A stretch of DNA of 64,000 bases from Pieris napi. Its lineage: Eukaryota; Arthropoda; Insecta; Lepidoptera; Pieridae. Under the pieces are notes generated by a model. It had not been told where the DNA came from. It searched no databases and saw nothing but the letters and a program-made list of their open reading frames with translations. Positions 23,177 through 33,532 of the stretch are shown piece after piece. Location of the stretch: assembly GCF_905475465.1 (NCBI RefSeq), contig NC_062242.1, positions 3,685,501-3,749,500 on the forward strand, given 5' to 3'. Both the position numbers and the translations under genes were made by a program. How positions within the stretch are numbered: the first letter of the stretch is position 1; each line of letters begins with the position of its first letter.

Positions 23177-24349
23177 TATAATATATTGTTGTTAATCGAT
23201 TTTTCGCGTTTTCTACGGAATTTTTTTTACGAGCTTATTTTAGAAACATCGCTACCCATTAAAGGGTGTCACGAGCACTTTGTTATATGGGGAGATAAAA
23301 ACCTCATATTTTTTCAGGCCGCATTGTTCCCGTAGAATTGTTGTCGATATCTAAATTATTCATGATTTTTCCTGTTTTTCCAGCTGAATGTAAGATTTTT
23401 GTGAAAATTCAAATGTTAATAATAAATTGATACGGTTTTATACGGATATATTCGCAATTTAATAAAAGAAGAAAATGTAATTTAAAAAGTATTAAAAAAA
23501 TATGAAGTACTCTGGTATAGACTCATATTAGGTATGTATGTTTTGATGTTGAATGAATATTTTATATCATTCAAAAACATCCGCCTTCTGTTGTCACACG
23601 ACAGGCCTAAACAAACATTCCTTAGTTGTGAAAAATGATCTTGGTAAAGAGTACTTCATCGACTTCACGTTCCAGATTCGACGACTAATATAGGACACCG
23701 AATATTGTCTGTTCTTTGTTGTACGTCCTGTTTTTCAGCAGCGCTATTTCAAGCCCATATCTATAACTAAATAAACCTTTTTATTTCTATTTAGAAAAAT
23801 AACCTGTTCAAACGCAATATTTTTGTTTTGCCTGTTAAAAGAACTCCGAAAAAATTAGAGTATAAATGTTAATTATTATAATTATGCGAAAATTTAATAG
23901 ATAAAGGATTGAAGAATAAAAAAATCACACTTAAAAAGCTTTTGTAACACTTAAAACTTTGTTCGTTATGAGCAAAATAATTGAAATTATTATATAAGAT
24001 TACTCTTTCCCATTGGTGTAAACTGTCCAAACAAACGTCAACCGAAAATTGTTGGCCATTTTTATTCATATTTCCATGCTCGTGGCGATTAACGTTTGCG
24101 AGGGAAGAGTTTTCTTTTTATAGCAATTTCACCGCCGTTTCGACGTATGCGGCCAGTTTTAATCTGTGTTGCCATTTTTGTCTCTAAAACAAGGACTTTT
24201 ATAGCGCGGCCTTTATAGGATAATTTTGGGAAGAATTTGTACATGATATGAATATAAATGAGATATATTTTGGGCAGAGAAATACTAGATTCTTATTACT
24301 TTTAAGTGTAACTTTCTGACCAGCTGTCAACAATAACTTTGTTTTTCAG
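23177..24349. other. Non-coding, probably intron upstream of the WW exon
   Basis: No repeat or frame is supported. The last 25 bases contain the pyrimidine-rich acceptor ACTTTGTTTTTCAG. A GC-richer bit at 24070-24200 may be conserved non-coding DNA. Confidence 0.4.
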
Positions 24350-24383
24350 ATCACAATAAACATGGTTCAATGATGTGAAAGCA
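24350..24383 (+). promoter_or_regulatory. 5' UTR part of the WW exon with two tiny upstream ORFs
   Basis: After the acceptor, the coding frame of the exon carries TAA at 24357-24359. The first 34 bases therefore look untranslated. They contain ATG-GTT-CAA-TGA (24362-24373) and an overlapping start-stop ATG-TGA (24373-24378), just before the presumed start at 24384. Such minimal upstream ORFs usually reduce initiation downstream. That effect is inference. Confidence 0.45.
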
Positions 24384-24727
24384 ATGCTGCTGCAGCAGGC
24401 GACCCCCTCGCTTGGTCCCAGCGGCACGGCCAGTCCTAAAACCAGACAGAACCCAAACTTTTCCCGACTGAACAGCCCAGTACTAAGTGATGGTAAAGGT
24501 AGCCTCAGATTGGGTTCAAACAGTCCAAGTATTGGCACCAGTAGTCCAAAGTTTGGTTATTTGGGTGACAGCCCTTATTTAGGTGCTAGCCCCAAGTATG
24601 GAAGCCCAAAATTGGGAGGAAGTCCAAAGGCTTTGGAAGATGAGGCGGCGCTAGAGAGTCTTCAAACGGATCTGAAAGAAGGTTGGACTGTGCACACGGG
24701 CAGGGATGGAAGACTTTATTATTGCAA
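24384..24727 (+). CDS. First coding exon of a WW-domain protein (partial)
   Basis: This is the only convincing host coding sequence. ATG at 24384 opens 114 codons plus two bases and ends at TGCAA then GTAAGT, a perfect donor. Residues 1-85 are disordered and rich in Ser, Gly and Pro with eight SP and one TP dipeptides, including SPK repeats, which suggests proline-directed phosphorylation. Residues about 97-114 (LKEGWTVHTGRDGRLYYC) are the first two strands of a WW domain: first Trp, G-R-x-Y-Y core. The second Trp and ligand Pro must lie in the next exon, which should begin with C or T to complete Asn (AAC or AAT), the residue usual after YYC in WW domains. That exon is not found in the window. 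The start is set by the in-frame TAA at 24357. WW domains bind Pro-rich partners and occur in Rho-GAPs and other signalling scaffolds. I cannot name the gene. Confidence 0.85.
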
Positions 24728-25504
24728 GTAAGTCAATAACTATATTATATGTGTGTTTGTTTTATTCAAGGTTTTGACTAGGTACATTATTTGACTTGCC
24801 CCTGCGTGTTCTATCAGATGTCAACTTTAAAAAACTTTAAAATTTTAATCGCTGGGTATAATCCCTTGAAGACCAACCAACTGGAATGCTTAGTTTGTAC
24901 TATAACAATTTTAATAAAAATAAAAATGTACGTATGAAAACGTCATATTATATATCTATTTACATAACGAAGTTTTTAAAAATTTGACAGCTTGAAACAG
25001 AAAAATTAAAAGTTAAAGTAGGTCGCTGTAGTGGATTAAATTTTTCAATAATAAGAGCTTTATAAAAAGCCTTGCAACACAATACAGTTCCAGTGTGTTT
25101 CCCGCCATTGTTTAGCATTATACAGCTTAATGCGTAATAATGGAAGTGTTATAAATTATAATATTTGGCCTTATCCAACTTGTTATTTCACTAGAGTTCA
25201 TTGTGATTATAGTGGTTTATTAAGAGGTTTTTTTCATTTATGAATTTCGGAATTCTTGAAGTTCGTGTTAAAACTTGAGGTAGCGGCAGCTCTTTGTTTT
25301 CACAAGGGTACTTCTCTTGTAACTTGCAACATTGTATTTAAGTATAGAATCAGCTTATGAAATAGCTTTTTTTAAATTAAATTATAAATCTTTATTTAAG
25401 TTTTGTTTATATGAATATTACCCGTTGATTCAGACAAATATTTGCCTGGAAGCAATCGTAAAGTGCCTGTTAGCGATCAAAGCAGATTTTAAGCGACCTT
25501 TTAA
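24728..25504. other. Intron of the WW gene, first segment
   Basis: It follows the donor directly. No repeat terminus or frame is recognised before the SINE at 25505. Confidence 0.5.
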
Positions 25505-25762
25505 TTTTTTTTTTTTTTTTGTTAAAGACAATTCATACCAATTGACCTAGTCCCATGCTAAGCTGGTGAAGCTTGTGTTATGGGTACTAGGCAACGGATA
25601 TACATACATATTATAGATAGATATAAATACATATTTAAACACCCAAGACCTAAGAACAACACCAAATGCTCATCACATCGATGTTCGCCTCAGCCGGGGA
25701 TCGAACCCGGGACCCATGGATTCGCAGTCAGGGGTACTAACCACTAGACCAATGAGTCGTCA
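25505..25762 (-). mobile_element. tRNA-derived SINE of a second family
   Basis: The minus strand starts with a tRNA-like head: TGGTCTAGTGGTTAGTAC (box A) and GGGTTCGATCCCCGGC (box B). The body includes TTGGTGTTGTTCTTAGG and a tail (TAGCATGGGACTAGGTC) ending in a 16-base A run (25505-25520 as T). The head is well enough preserved to be read as a tRNA pseudogene, but it lacks a complete clover-leaf. Confidence 0.8.
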
Positions 25763-25786
25763 AGTTATCTCATTGTTTAATATATA

Positions 25787-26045
25787 TCGAGGCAGAATAC
25801 GAAATTCGTCCGTCGTTCCACAACTGAGCACTTTTTACGGCAGTTTTTGCCGTTAACCAGCTGCCCACTGAAATATATCCCAACCAATTCGATTTAGGGT
25901 CCTTCAAGATAAGCGTAACAATTCCTAAAAGGCCGGCATCGAACTTCCGAGACTTCTAAACTGTAACTAAGCGTAAGTGTTCATGGGCGGCGGTATCACT
26001 TAATATCAGGTGAACCTCCTCCCTGTTTGCCCCCGTACTATATAG
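25787..26045 (+). mobile_element. Non-LTR retrotransposon 3' end, family N
   Basis: It reads GAGGCAGAATACGAAATTC, CGTTCCACAACTGAGC, CCAATTCGATTTAGGGTCC, GGGCGGCGGTATCACTTAA and CCTCCCTGTTTGCCC. It is collinear with the copies at 33119 and 54868. The RT C-terminal frame is broken. Confidence 0.65.
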
Positions 26046-27378
26046 TCTTTGGTATTATCGTGTTAAAGTAAAGCTAATGTTAACGAATCTGGGTTTAGTT
26101 CGGGCCTCAAGTGTGGTTTGATAAATGTGCCTCAGTAAGCAAATATTTATGCAAAGTGCTGTGAAGTTCCACTTGAGATTTAAAATTGATTTAATTTTTC
26201 ATGCATACGACGTAATATATGATTAAACCAAGAATATACACCGTAACACTATGAAATCACGATCCAGAAGTAGTGCATTCGAATCCTGGCTGACATCTAT
26301 GACTGTCCTATTGACTGTCACTTTCGAAAGAGACAGGTGGGACATCTGGAGTTCGACACTGGCATGAGTGTGTCCCGGGATGGGCTATCCGACAAGTTGC
26401 TCGAACGCAGATGGAAAAAATCAGCCGTAGAATTGTCGAATATGTCAGTAAGATAACTGGTAATGCCTTACTAGCTCATAAATATCATGAGGATATGACG
26501 ACGACGGTAGACGCCACCCACCAGACCTAAGTTAAATTAAATAAAGACCCTTTTTAGGAAAGGGGAGATTTAACACTCTCGCGCTGCCTAGTTTCTCGGC
26601 CACAGATCTACCTGATCGCGAGTCTGATAGGATACTATGTAGGGGTTGTTAAAATATGTTTTTACAATATCAAAATAGTCTACTTCATACTAATCTGTGT
26701 ACTACATCTAGTCTGTGTACTATACTAATAAAGTGTCTATTCTCAACCTTGAACCTGCAAGTCATTCGTGTTTTTTAGGGGTAACTTATTATACAAAAAA
26801 ATACATATAAAAGTACATGTATTTCGTATCACCCGTCGGGTGTCAACGGGACTTCATACCAGTGTTATAAGAGTCGCAGAATTGTGAATAAAGGCTCTTT
26901 CATTACGCCGACTGAAACGTTAAACCTGTATTGTACGACGCCTTTGTGCGTCTGAAAAACGATACAGACTAGACACTGGGGGCGTAATCACAGATTAAAG
27001 AATACGGTGTAATGACTACAGAAAATAGAAGCGTTTTAAGCACACAAAATAAATAGAAAAAAAAAAAATATCCTTTGAAGTAAATTAAACAAAAAAACAT
27101 CTTCGTTCACTTTGTAAGCAGATATTATATGTTCCTATGAAAAAAAATTGCCTTGATTATTCTGAAGGATATAAAGGATTGTCTAACGAATTATGATTTT
27201 GACTGACGCAGCCCAATATGATCTTCATACCTTCATATAAGTTACACAAGGCTAATAAATAATACAAATATTCCTATTTAATACTTTTTAGTGCATTTTT
27301 AATTCAGTTATATTTTTTTAACAATAAACATTTATTGAATTAAAATTAATAATTGATACATTTAAATTATACAACCTT
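26046..27378. other. Non-coding intron with possible decayed repeats
   Basis: The part at 26255-26760 contains GCATTCGAATCCTGGCTG (box B-like) and a later AATAAAG followed by a TATTCTCAACCTTGAACC segment. This might be an LTR or SINE relic, but it has no second copy here and no clear ends. The rest is AT-rich. Confidence 0.35.
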
Positions 27379-27844
27379 ATGGAAACAATATGAATTGTCT
27401 AAACTTTACCCTTTAAACTCCAAAACTGTAAATTTTTTGAATCAGTATTGTCTAACGAACAATAGTTTTAGATATTGATTGAAAATTGTTTGTCCTTTCG
27501 ATTTTAATTATCCAAGGTCGGGAATACACGTGGTACAGTCTCGTTTAAAACACACGTGTGTGTACTCATGTACAAGCGTTAGAAGTCATACTTCTTTGGT
27601 GTAACAAGATAAAAAATCTTTTCAAAAAAAAATTTCGCCTTATTCTACGTTTGTAGCAAAAACGATACTAACATTAGAAAAAAAAATAGTATAACTTCAA
27701 AAAAACTAAAATGTTGACTATAGCTAACATCAGTGTCACTTTTTTGTGACGGTATGCGGTGTCGGATTTTGTGACGGTGTGCGCGCGCAACCTAAAAATT
27801 TACATTCATCATTTTTCTTTAACGCACCAAAAGAAGTATAACTT
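27379..27844 (-). repeat. MITE family A, copy 2 (long form)
   Basis: On the minus strand the element starts near AAGTTATACTTCTTTTGG (27844) and carries CACCGTCACAAAATCC-like and CATCATTTTTCTTTAACG blocks. It continues past the CACACACGTGTG region into a further ~180 bp (TTCCCGACCTTGGATAATT, CAATTCATATTGTTTCC) shared only with copy 3. Confidence 0.75.
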
Positions 27845-29607
27845 AAAAAAAATAAACCGCAGCCCGCATATAATAATAGTGTTGTAATTATATTTTCTTA
27901 TCTAGTTGTCGTTTAATGCTTCTGTTTTGTTAATATACTAGGATATATGAAAGTTTTGCTAAGCTTGGCTTTCCGCCTACATGCTGCCTCACGTTAAGAA
28001 TATTAATAGCAAGGTTGCGCCGGGCTCATTATACTGCCCGAACTATAGAACAATTCATCATTTACTTGCAAACTACTAACTAGTTTATTAGTTCAACGGG
28101 TGTTCATGTAATAATAGCACTTTGTATTGAGATTCACGCCTAAGTAACCTGGCAACCAAAACACCAAGGAACTATCGAGTAGGTACTTCAATACGCTTAT
28201 TCCATATTTGTATGTTGGGTTCAATCAATGATAGTATAGGAAACAGTGCTATGAAACACTATGTCTTGTAAAAACTATGCAATAATACTACTACCACTTA
28301 TATTTTCTTTTGTTTTACAATTATTGTCATCTCTTGAGTCTTGAGTATAACTTTAAAAAATCCAAGCATTCCTATAGACGTATTTTTATCTAATACTGCA
28401 TTCTCCGTAGGCAAATCGAATTAGATATTACCTAAATATCGCTGAAACATAATCTTATAAAAATAGTTATGTTGTTGTACATAAACATTATACTAAAAAT
28501 ATTGCTGTATTGAGAACGCTACGCATTAAAACAACATATAACTAACGGCGCGACGTAAATCAAATATCTTACTACTTGTGCGGATTTGTTTCCATTCCCA
28601 ATGTAAATAATGTAAATTTTGTATGTTTTTATATTAGTGCAGTTGTATGTTTTTATATTAGTACTTATCAATACTAAAATTATATATTATATAATAGATT
28701 ACTTCATTATGCCTGATGTACATAGGACTAGTTATTACCAAAAACATTTTATAGTTATTACTTTTTTAGTATTCTGCACAATTATCGAAGGTGGCACGGC
28801 AAAAGTTGTTATCAAATAACAAGTGGGACACATTGTCTCCATACCGTGTGAATATTAAAAAAACATTTCATACCTATCATACGCAACAACTTGTTACATA
28901 AAAAAAATACTAATTTTTAATATGTCTGCGTAATTGATTGTTATAGGAGTAGGTATTACGAGAATCATCTTGATAAACACCAATTATAGCCTTAATGTTT
29001 ACTACTCAATTATAAATTATGTGAAAAACATCATATTTGGATGTCATTATTTGTTTATAATCGTATTTAAATACTTCTTTATAGGACTACTTGTGGACTT
29101 AATTTATTACTAGTTTTGAATTCATTTTGAATTTAGAACGAAAATAATAGTTTTTGATCTACAGAAATATATTGTAACAGGTAATTAATATAATGGTAGA
29201 GAATATAGTTTATAAATATTTGTGCCCATAAAAAAGCTACAAAAATAATCCCGCCTAGTGTAGTTTTAGTAGTGTAGGTGTAGCCTGGATTTACTTAGAA
29301 GTAAATATAACTTTAGAAATAATCTCCGGATTTAAAAAGATCGTGCCGTGTAACTATGGAGTTGCGCATATGGCGTGTCGTAACGGATACAGTAGATGGA
29401 GTGACGTAAGTCTATTCACTTCTTTTGTTCCGAGTTCGCAGCTCACGTATACAAATTATTCCTTTTTATTTTGTACTTTGTATTAAATTCACACTATATT
29501 AAAATATAGTGGAAGTGATGACATACTCGTAGAGAGTGATGGAGCCGGTTGGAGGAGGCCTTTTAAAGGTGCTTGAAGATGTAAAGTTTTGTATTAATAT
29601 ATAGTAC
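27845..29607. other. AT-rich non-coding intron
   Basis: Nothing supportable is seen. Confidence 0.45.
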
Positions 29608-29720
29608 AATACAGTGAGGAAATGCCGCCAGCATTAAAGGTACACCGCCACAGGGACCAAATTTGTTTTAATTTTCTATATATATATCAGTTTTTAATTA
29701 TAATTATTATGTAGGTTAAT
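29608..29720 (+). repeat. Retroelement-like 3' tail, family T, copy 1
   Basis: It carries GAGGAAATGCCGCCAGCATT then AAAGGTACACCGCCACAGGG and ACCAAA, followed by an AT tail. The same module is at 35836 and 51072, always + strand. It is probably the 3' end of a non-LTR element. Confidence 0.5.
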
Positions 29721-30426
29721 GTAAAAAATAGTATATTTCTGTGTTGGAAATATCAAATGCAATATATACTATAAATGTGGTTTTATTTAAAAAGTAAACG
29801 ATTTTATTTAGTACATATAACATACGCTGATCAACCTTGTAGTTGCTAGGAAACCTATTTCAAATACATATTATGTTCTGTTGTTTGGTGTTTTTTTGTA
29901 GGAAACTATAAGTTTTATTTCATATGTATGCGATTGTTACGCATCTAAAGTATATATATATATATTTTTGTGCAGTAAATTGTTTGACCTCCGTGGCACA
30001 CGTGGTATCCGAAAATGAACCAGACCGGTACGAATCCTGGCGATATTATAGTTTTGAGTTGGAACTTATTTTTAATATTTTTCTAAATCTACGATTTTTT
30101 AATATAGTTCGTTATATCACAAACTCAAACGTTTCCGGGATGACCTCAATAAACAATTGGAACACATTAAAAAAATATCTGTAAATGCTAAGAGATCATT
30201 TGTACGTCATCACAATTGTTCGCCCAATGGTCTTTGTTTAAATACCCTTAGGACCTGTCTCAAGTATATAGTCTGAGGATCTTCTGCATAACGCTGGAAT
30301 ATCGATCAATGTCCCCACTTAACGCGGACTGTTTGTGTAATCTATAGTTGGAATTAATTGAATTTGTGGAATCTAGGATTGTCTTTGGCCTGTGTGAATA
30401 GATCTTAGTTAAACGTTTATAAACTA
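29721..30426. other. AT-rich non-coding intron
   Basis: Nothing supportable. A short TA microsatellite lies near 29950-29966. Confidence 0.45.
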
Positions 30427-30820
30427 CTAACTGCCCCGCGAACTTCGTTCCTCTTTAATGTGATTTTACTTAGCCTACCTTTTTAGTAAATACCAACATG
30501 GAACATTTTGCTAAGCTACCCCAGACACTGTTCCGTTTTCTGGAATGAAAACTTTTTAGTTTTTTTTGTTCAATTTTTCTCTATATAAACCTCAGAGTTC
30601 AAGTAATAAGATTTTAATTAACAATATAATAATTGTATGCTGTATCATAGAAAAAGAAAAAGAAAATTTTTGGGGACACCCCTTATCACTTAGGGGTTTG
30701 AAAGAAAGATAGTAGCCGATTCTCAGACTTACTGAATATGCATAAAAACTTCATAAGAATCGGTCGAGCCGTTTTGGAGGAGTATGGGAAACAAAATTGT
30801 GACACGAGAATTTTATATAC
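30427..30820 (-). mobile_element. Non-autonomous Helitron, 3' CTAG mutated
   Basis: The left end reads CTAACTGCCCCGCGAACTTC (CTAG changed to CTAA). The right end is CACGAGAATTTTATATAC. The interior matches the 13887 element (CACCCCTTATCACTTAGG, AGAATCGGTCGAGCCG). Confidence 0.7.
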
Positions 30821-31200
30821 AGGGTGTCCCAAAAGTCGACGTCAAGTCGAAATTTTCTCATAGGTAATGCCACACCACTTATCAGAAAAAATAAATAAAT
30901 AAATAAGTCATGTATTTTTGAAGTTATGGATATTTTTTTTTATTCCAGAAAATGCACACCATTTGACAGTTTTTTAATTCCTGTTGTTACAAATATTTAC
31001 TTTTTGCCAATTTTTTTTCTCTTACGTCATCCCGAATAGTTCACACACACACACACACAATTCACAACTAGTTCGCACTAGTTCAACTGATCGTCCTGAA
31101 AAAAAAATGTATTACTCCAGTTTGGCAAGTAGCTTTATACACACTGTATATATAGAGAAGACAATAAATAAATTCTAAAAAAATGGCATTAAAAATGAAT
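30821..31200 (+). repeat. Possible DNA-transposon end (ACAGGGTGTCCC)
   Basis: The motif ACAGGGTGTCCCAAAAGTCG directly follows the Helitron's 5' end and resembles a transposon terminus common in insect genomes. The other end is not visible. The stretch contains an AAAT microsatellite and a CA repeat (31042-31059). Confidence 0.3.
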
Positions 31201-31208
31201 CACATTTA

Positions 31209-31330
31209 AGGCTGTGTAAGCCTAGTGGTTAGGCGATTGTCAACCCTAAAGTGTATTTTGTGCATCAATGGAATTTTCAAAATTCGCAATTAACACGTCC
31301 GCTATAATATTGTGAGCTGGAATGCTTTAG
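31209..31330 (+). repeat. Highly decayed SINE-like fragment
   Basis: TGTAAGCCTAGTGGTTAGGC resembles a SINE box A. TTTTGTGCATCAATGGAATT resembles the SINE body motif. Box B is lost. Confidence 0.3.
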
Positions 31331-31418
31331 ACACGAAATTGGTGCAAAATGATCAATTACTTGCCAATAAATAGACACGAAAATAGGGTTTGTAACGCCA
31401 CTGTGTTATTAATATTAT

Positions 31419-31860
31419 CTACACTAATATTATAAAGAGGTAAAGTTGGTTGTAGGGGTGATCTATGGATCTATTGAAACGATTTTGAAAATTCCTAGGT
31501 TTTAACCGTTTACCAAAAAAAAATAACGACGGGTTGCACTCGGGAGTGCCGGCAGAAGTGGAACCTTGAATATTAACGTTGTGCATTTTTGATATTTTGG
31601 AATGGTTACTGAATAATTTAATTATCAGTATAAAAGTACTATCATTTAGAATATCAGGTAGAATACAATATTTATTTATTGCGCTACGACACAAACATGA
31701 CAATTTGTATTACATATAATACGCCGCGCCAGCTGTCTACTCTCCATCCGTCTTACGAATTTTCGATCAAGTCACGTGTCCTGACGCGAGTTTAACATTT
31801 TTTTACCCATTCCAAAAAAGTGTACAACGCCGCATGTTTCTAAATTTTATATTAGGTATA
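31419..31860 (+). mobile_element. Helitron-like 5' end and downstream repeat
   Basis: TCTACACTAATATTATAAAG at 31419 is the 5' start of the Helitron family seen complete at 53181 (opposite strand). The downstream part (AACGACGGGTTGCACTCGGG, CATCCGTCTTACGAATTTTC, TGTCCTGACGCGAG) looks repetitive to me, but no CTAG end could be placed. Confidence 0.35.
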
Positions 31861-33118
31861 TAAACAAGTTCTCGCCGCTTCTATCTGTCTGCCTAGTCGC
31901 GATAACTACGCATGGAATATATTGCGGTTTTCACCAAAACCTAGAATGATTCATAAGGAATGTTAAGGTATATATTTTTTTTAAAGTTTAAGGTTTTAGG
32001 GGTTTACCAGCAATAAATCAAGCCTACCTGCCGATTTGTCTTACATTAAAGACTATAATATAAACTTTAGTGAGTTGGTACCCAAAAACGAAAAAAAGAA
32101 AGAAAGGGCAGTATGGAAGGGTCTGGAGGAGGCCTTTGTTGGGATTGGGAAGTTTAATTTTTGTTAATTTATTGTGTGTAAGGAAAAGGAACTTGACCGA
32201 AAAAAAAATTTTTTTATACACAATATTTTTTTAAAATTATTTTATTGATATAAATAATGTTTGTTAACCTATTTTTGCTTATATATAACTAACCAAAGTC
32301 ACTTTTGCTTAGCAAAACTAATTTACATCGGCTTTCGTTTTCAATTACGATGCTACAGATAAAAATGTTATCCACACCGATTAACTATATTATATATTAT
32401 TACATTTTACTTTCATTAAAATAAACACACTAACTTCATTTGTAATTAAAACATGCTCTTAATTTAAAGTCTAAAGCATACGCCCTTCTGTCCCTTGCCC
32501 TAACAAATTGTCTTGCCCAAATTAACTTTTATTTTTAATACACTAATAAAACTTAACATGACAATGAACTCCTTGAGAATATTGTCTTGCCATACATTCT
32601 CTTAAAAAATAGATTATCTTAAATACACATGCGTTAACATATAATAAAAATAATAATATATAAACAAATATTTAACATCTGACACTTTATACGGTAGATT
32701 GCAGACTATTATTATCACTTAACTTCACTAATAACGATAACATAGTCATGCCATTGTCGCAATATATATTTACAGACCAATCTTTGCAATACACGGCTTT
32801 TAAAATTCCTTAAGATTTATTTTTTCGAATTGTATACCAGGTTTAGAGTAATGATAGGGCCGAGCATGACTCGCGTATGTCAAAAACGACTTATAAGTTA
32901 CCCTTAAAGCCTGCCTATAAAATTAATTCAATAATAATAAAAAACAAAGCTACGATTACCGCCTTCACGCTTCAAGTACTGACCCGTTTAGTATAAATAG
33001 GTTTATAATGTTAGCGGTACCTTAGAATAGAATTTTTATTATATCATATTTACTCATTTACAGCGTATTATGTTGTCCACGTATTTGTATTACAGTATAT
33101 AAGGTTATACAAACGAGA
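31861..33118. other. AT-rich non-coding intron
   Basis: Nothing supportable. 32224-33060 is especially AT-rich. Confidence 0.45.
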
Positions 33119-33338
33119 CTTTTTTTAAAGAACAGCAAACGGGCAGGAGGCACTTGATGTTAAGTGACACCGCCGCCCATGGACATCCCAATGCCAGAGG
33201 GCTCGCGAGTGGGTTGCCTTTTAAAAATTGGTACGCTCTTCTCTTGAAGGACCCTAAGTCGAATTGCTTCTGAAATACTTCAGTGGAAAGCTGGTTCCTT
33301 ATGGAGGTTGTGCGCGGCAAAAAAACCTTGATTACTGC
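33119..33338 (-). mobile_element. Non-LTR retrotransposon 3' end, family N, with RT tail
   Basis: The minus strand is open over about 70 codons and includes TEVFQKQFDLGSFKRRAYQF. This has the F-x-L-x-x-F-K spacing common at the C-terminus of non-LTR reverse transcriptases. It ends with the family's CCTCCTGCCCGTTTGC tail and A run. It is cut at 33338 by the oppositely oriented copy. Confidence 0.7.
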
Positions 33339-33532
33339 CGTTCCACAACTGAGCGTTTAGCGTTTTTTCGAAGTATTTCAGAACCAATTCCACTTAGGGG
33401 ACACAGCACTTAGAGTATCAATTATTAAAAGGTCAGTAACGCACTTGCGAGCGTCCTGGCAGTGTGAGTGGTGGTGTCACTTAACACCAGATGAGCCTTC
33501 TGCCCGTTTGTCACCTGTTCTATTAAAAAAAA
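33339..33532 (+). mobile_element. Non-LTR 3' end, family N, head-to-head with its neighbour
   Basis: It reads CGTTCCACAACTGAGCG then CCAATTCCACTTAGGGGAC, GTGTCACTTAACACCAG, TTCTGCCCGTTTGTCACCTG and an A run. It is the same family as 33119-33338 in inverse orientation, with the 5' truncation points touching. Confidence 0.7.

Noticed and set aside
25680..25762. tRNA gene on the minus strand
   Set aside because: Boxes A and B are good, but the sequence continues into a SINE body and A tail without a complete clover-leaf, so it is the SINE head.
26255..26760. Possible solo LTR or SINE with box B-like motif and AATAAA
   Set aside because: No second copy, no terminal TG…CA pair and no target duplication could be fixed.
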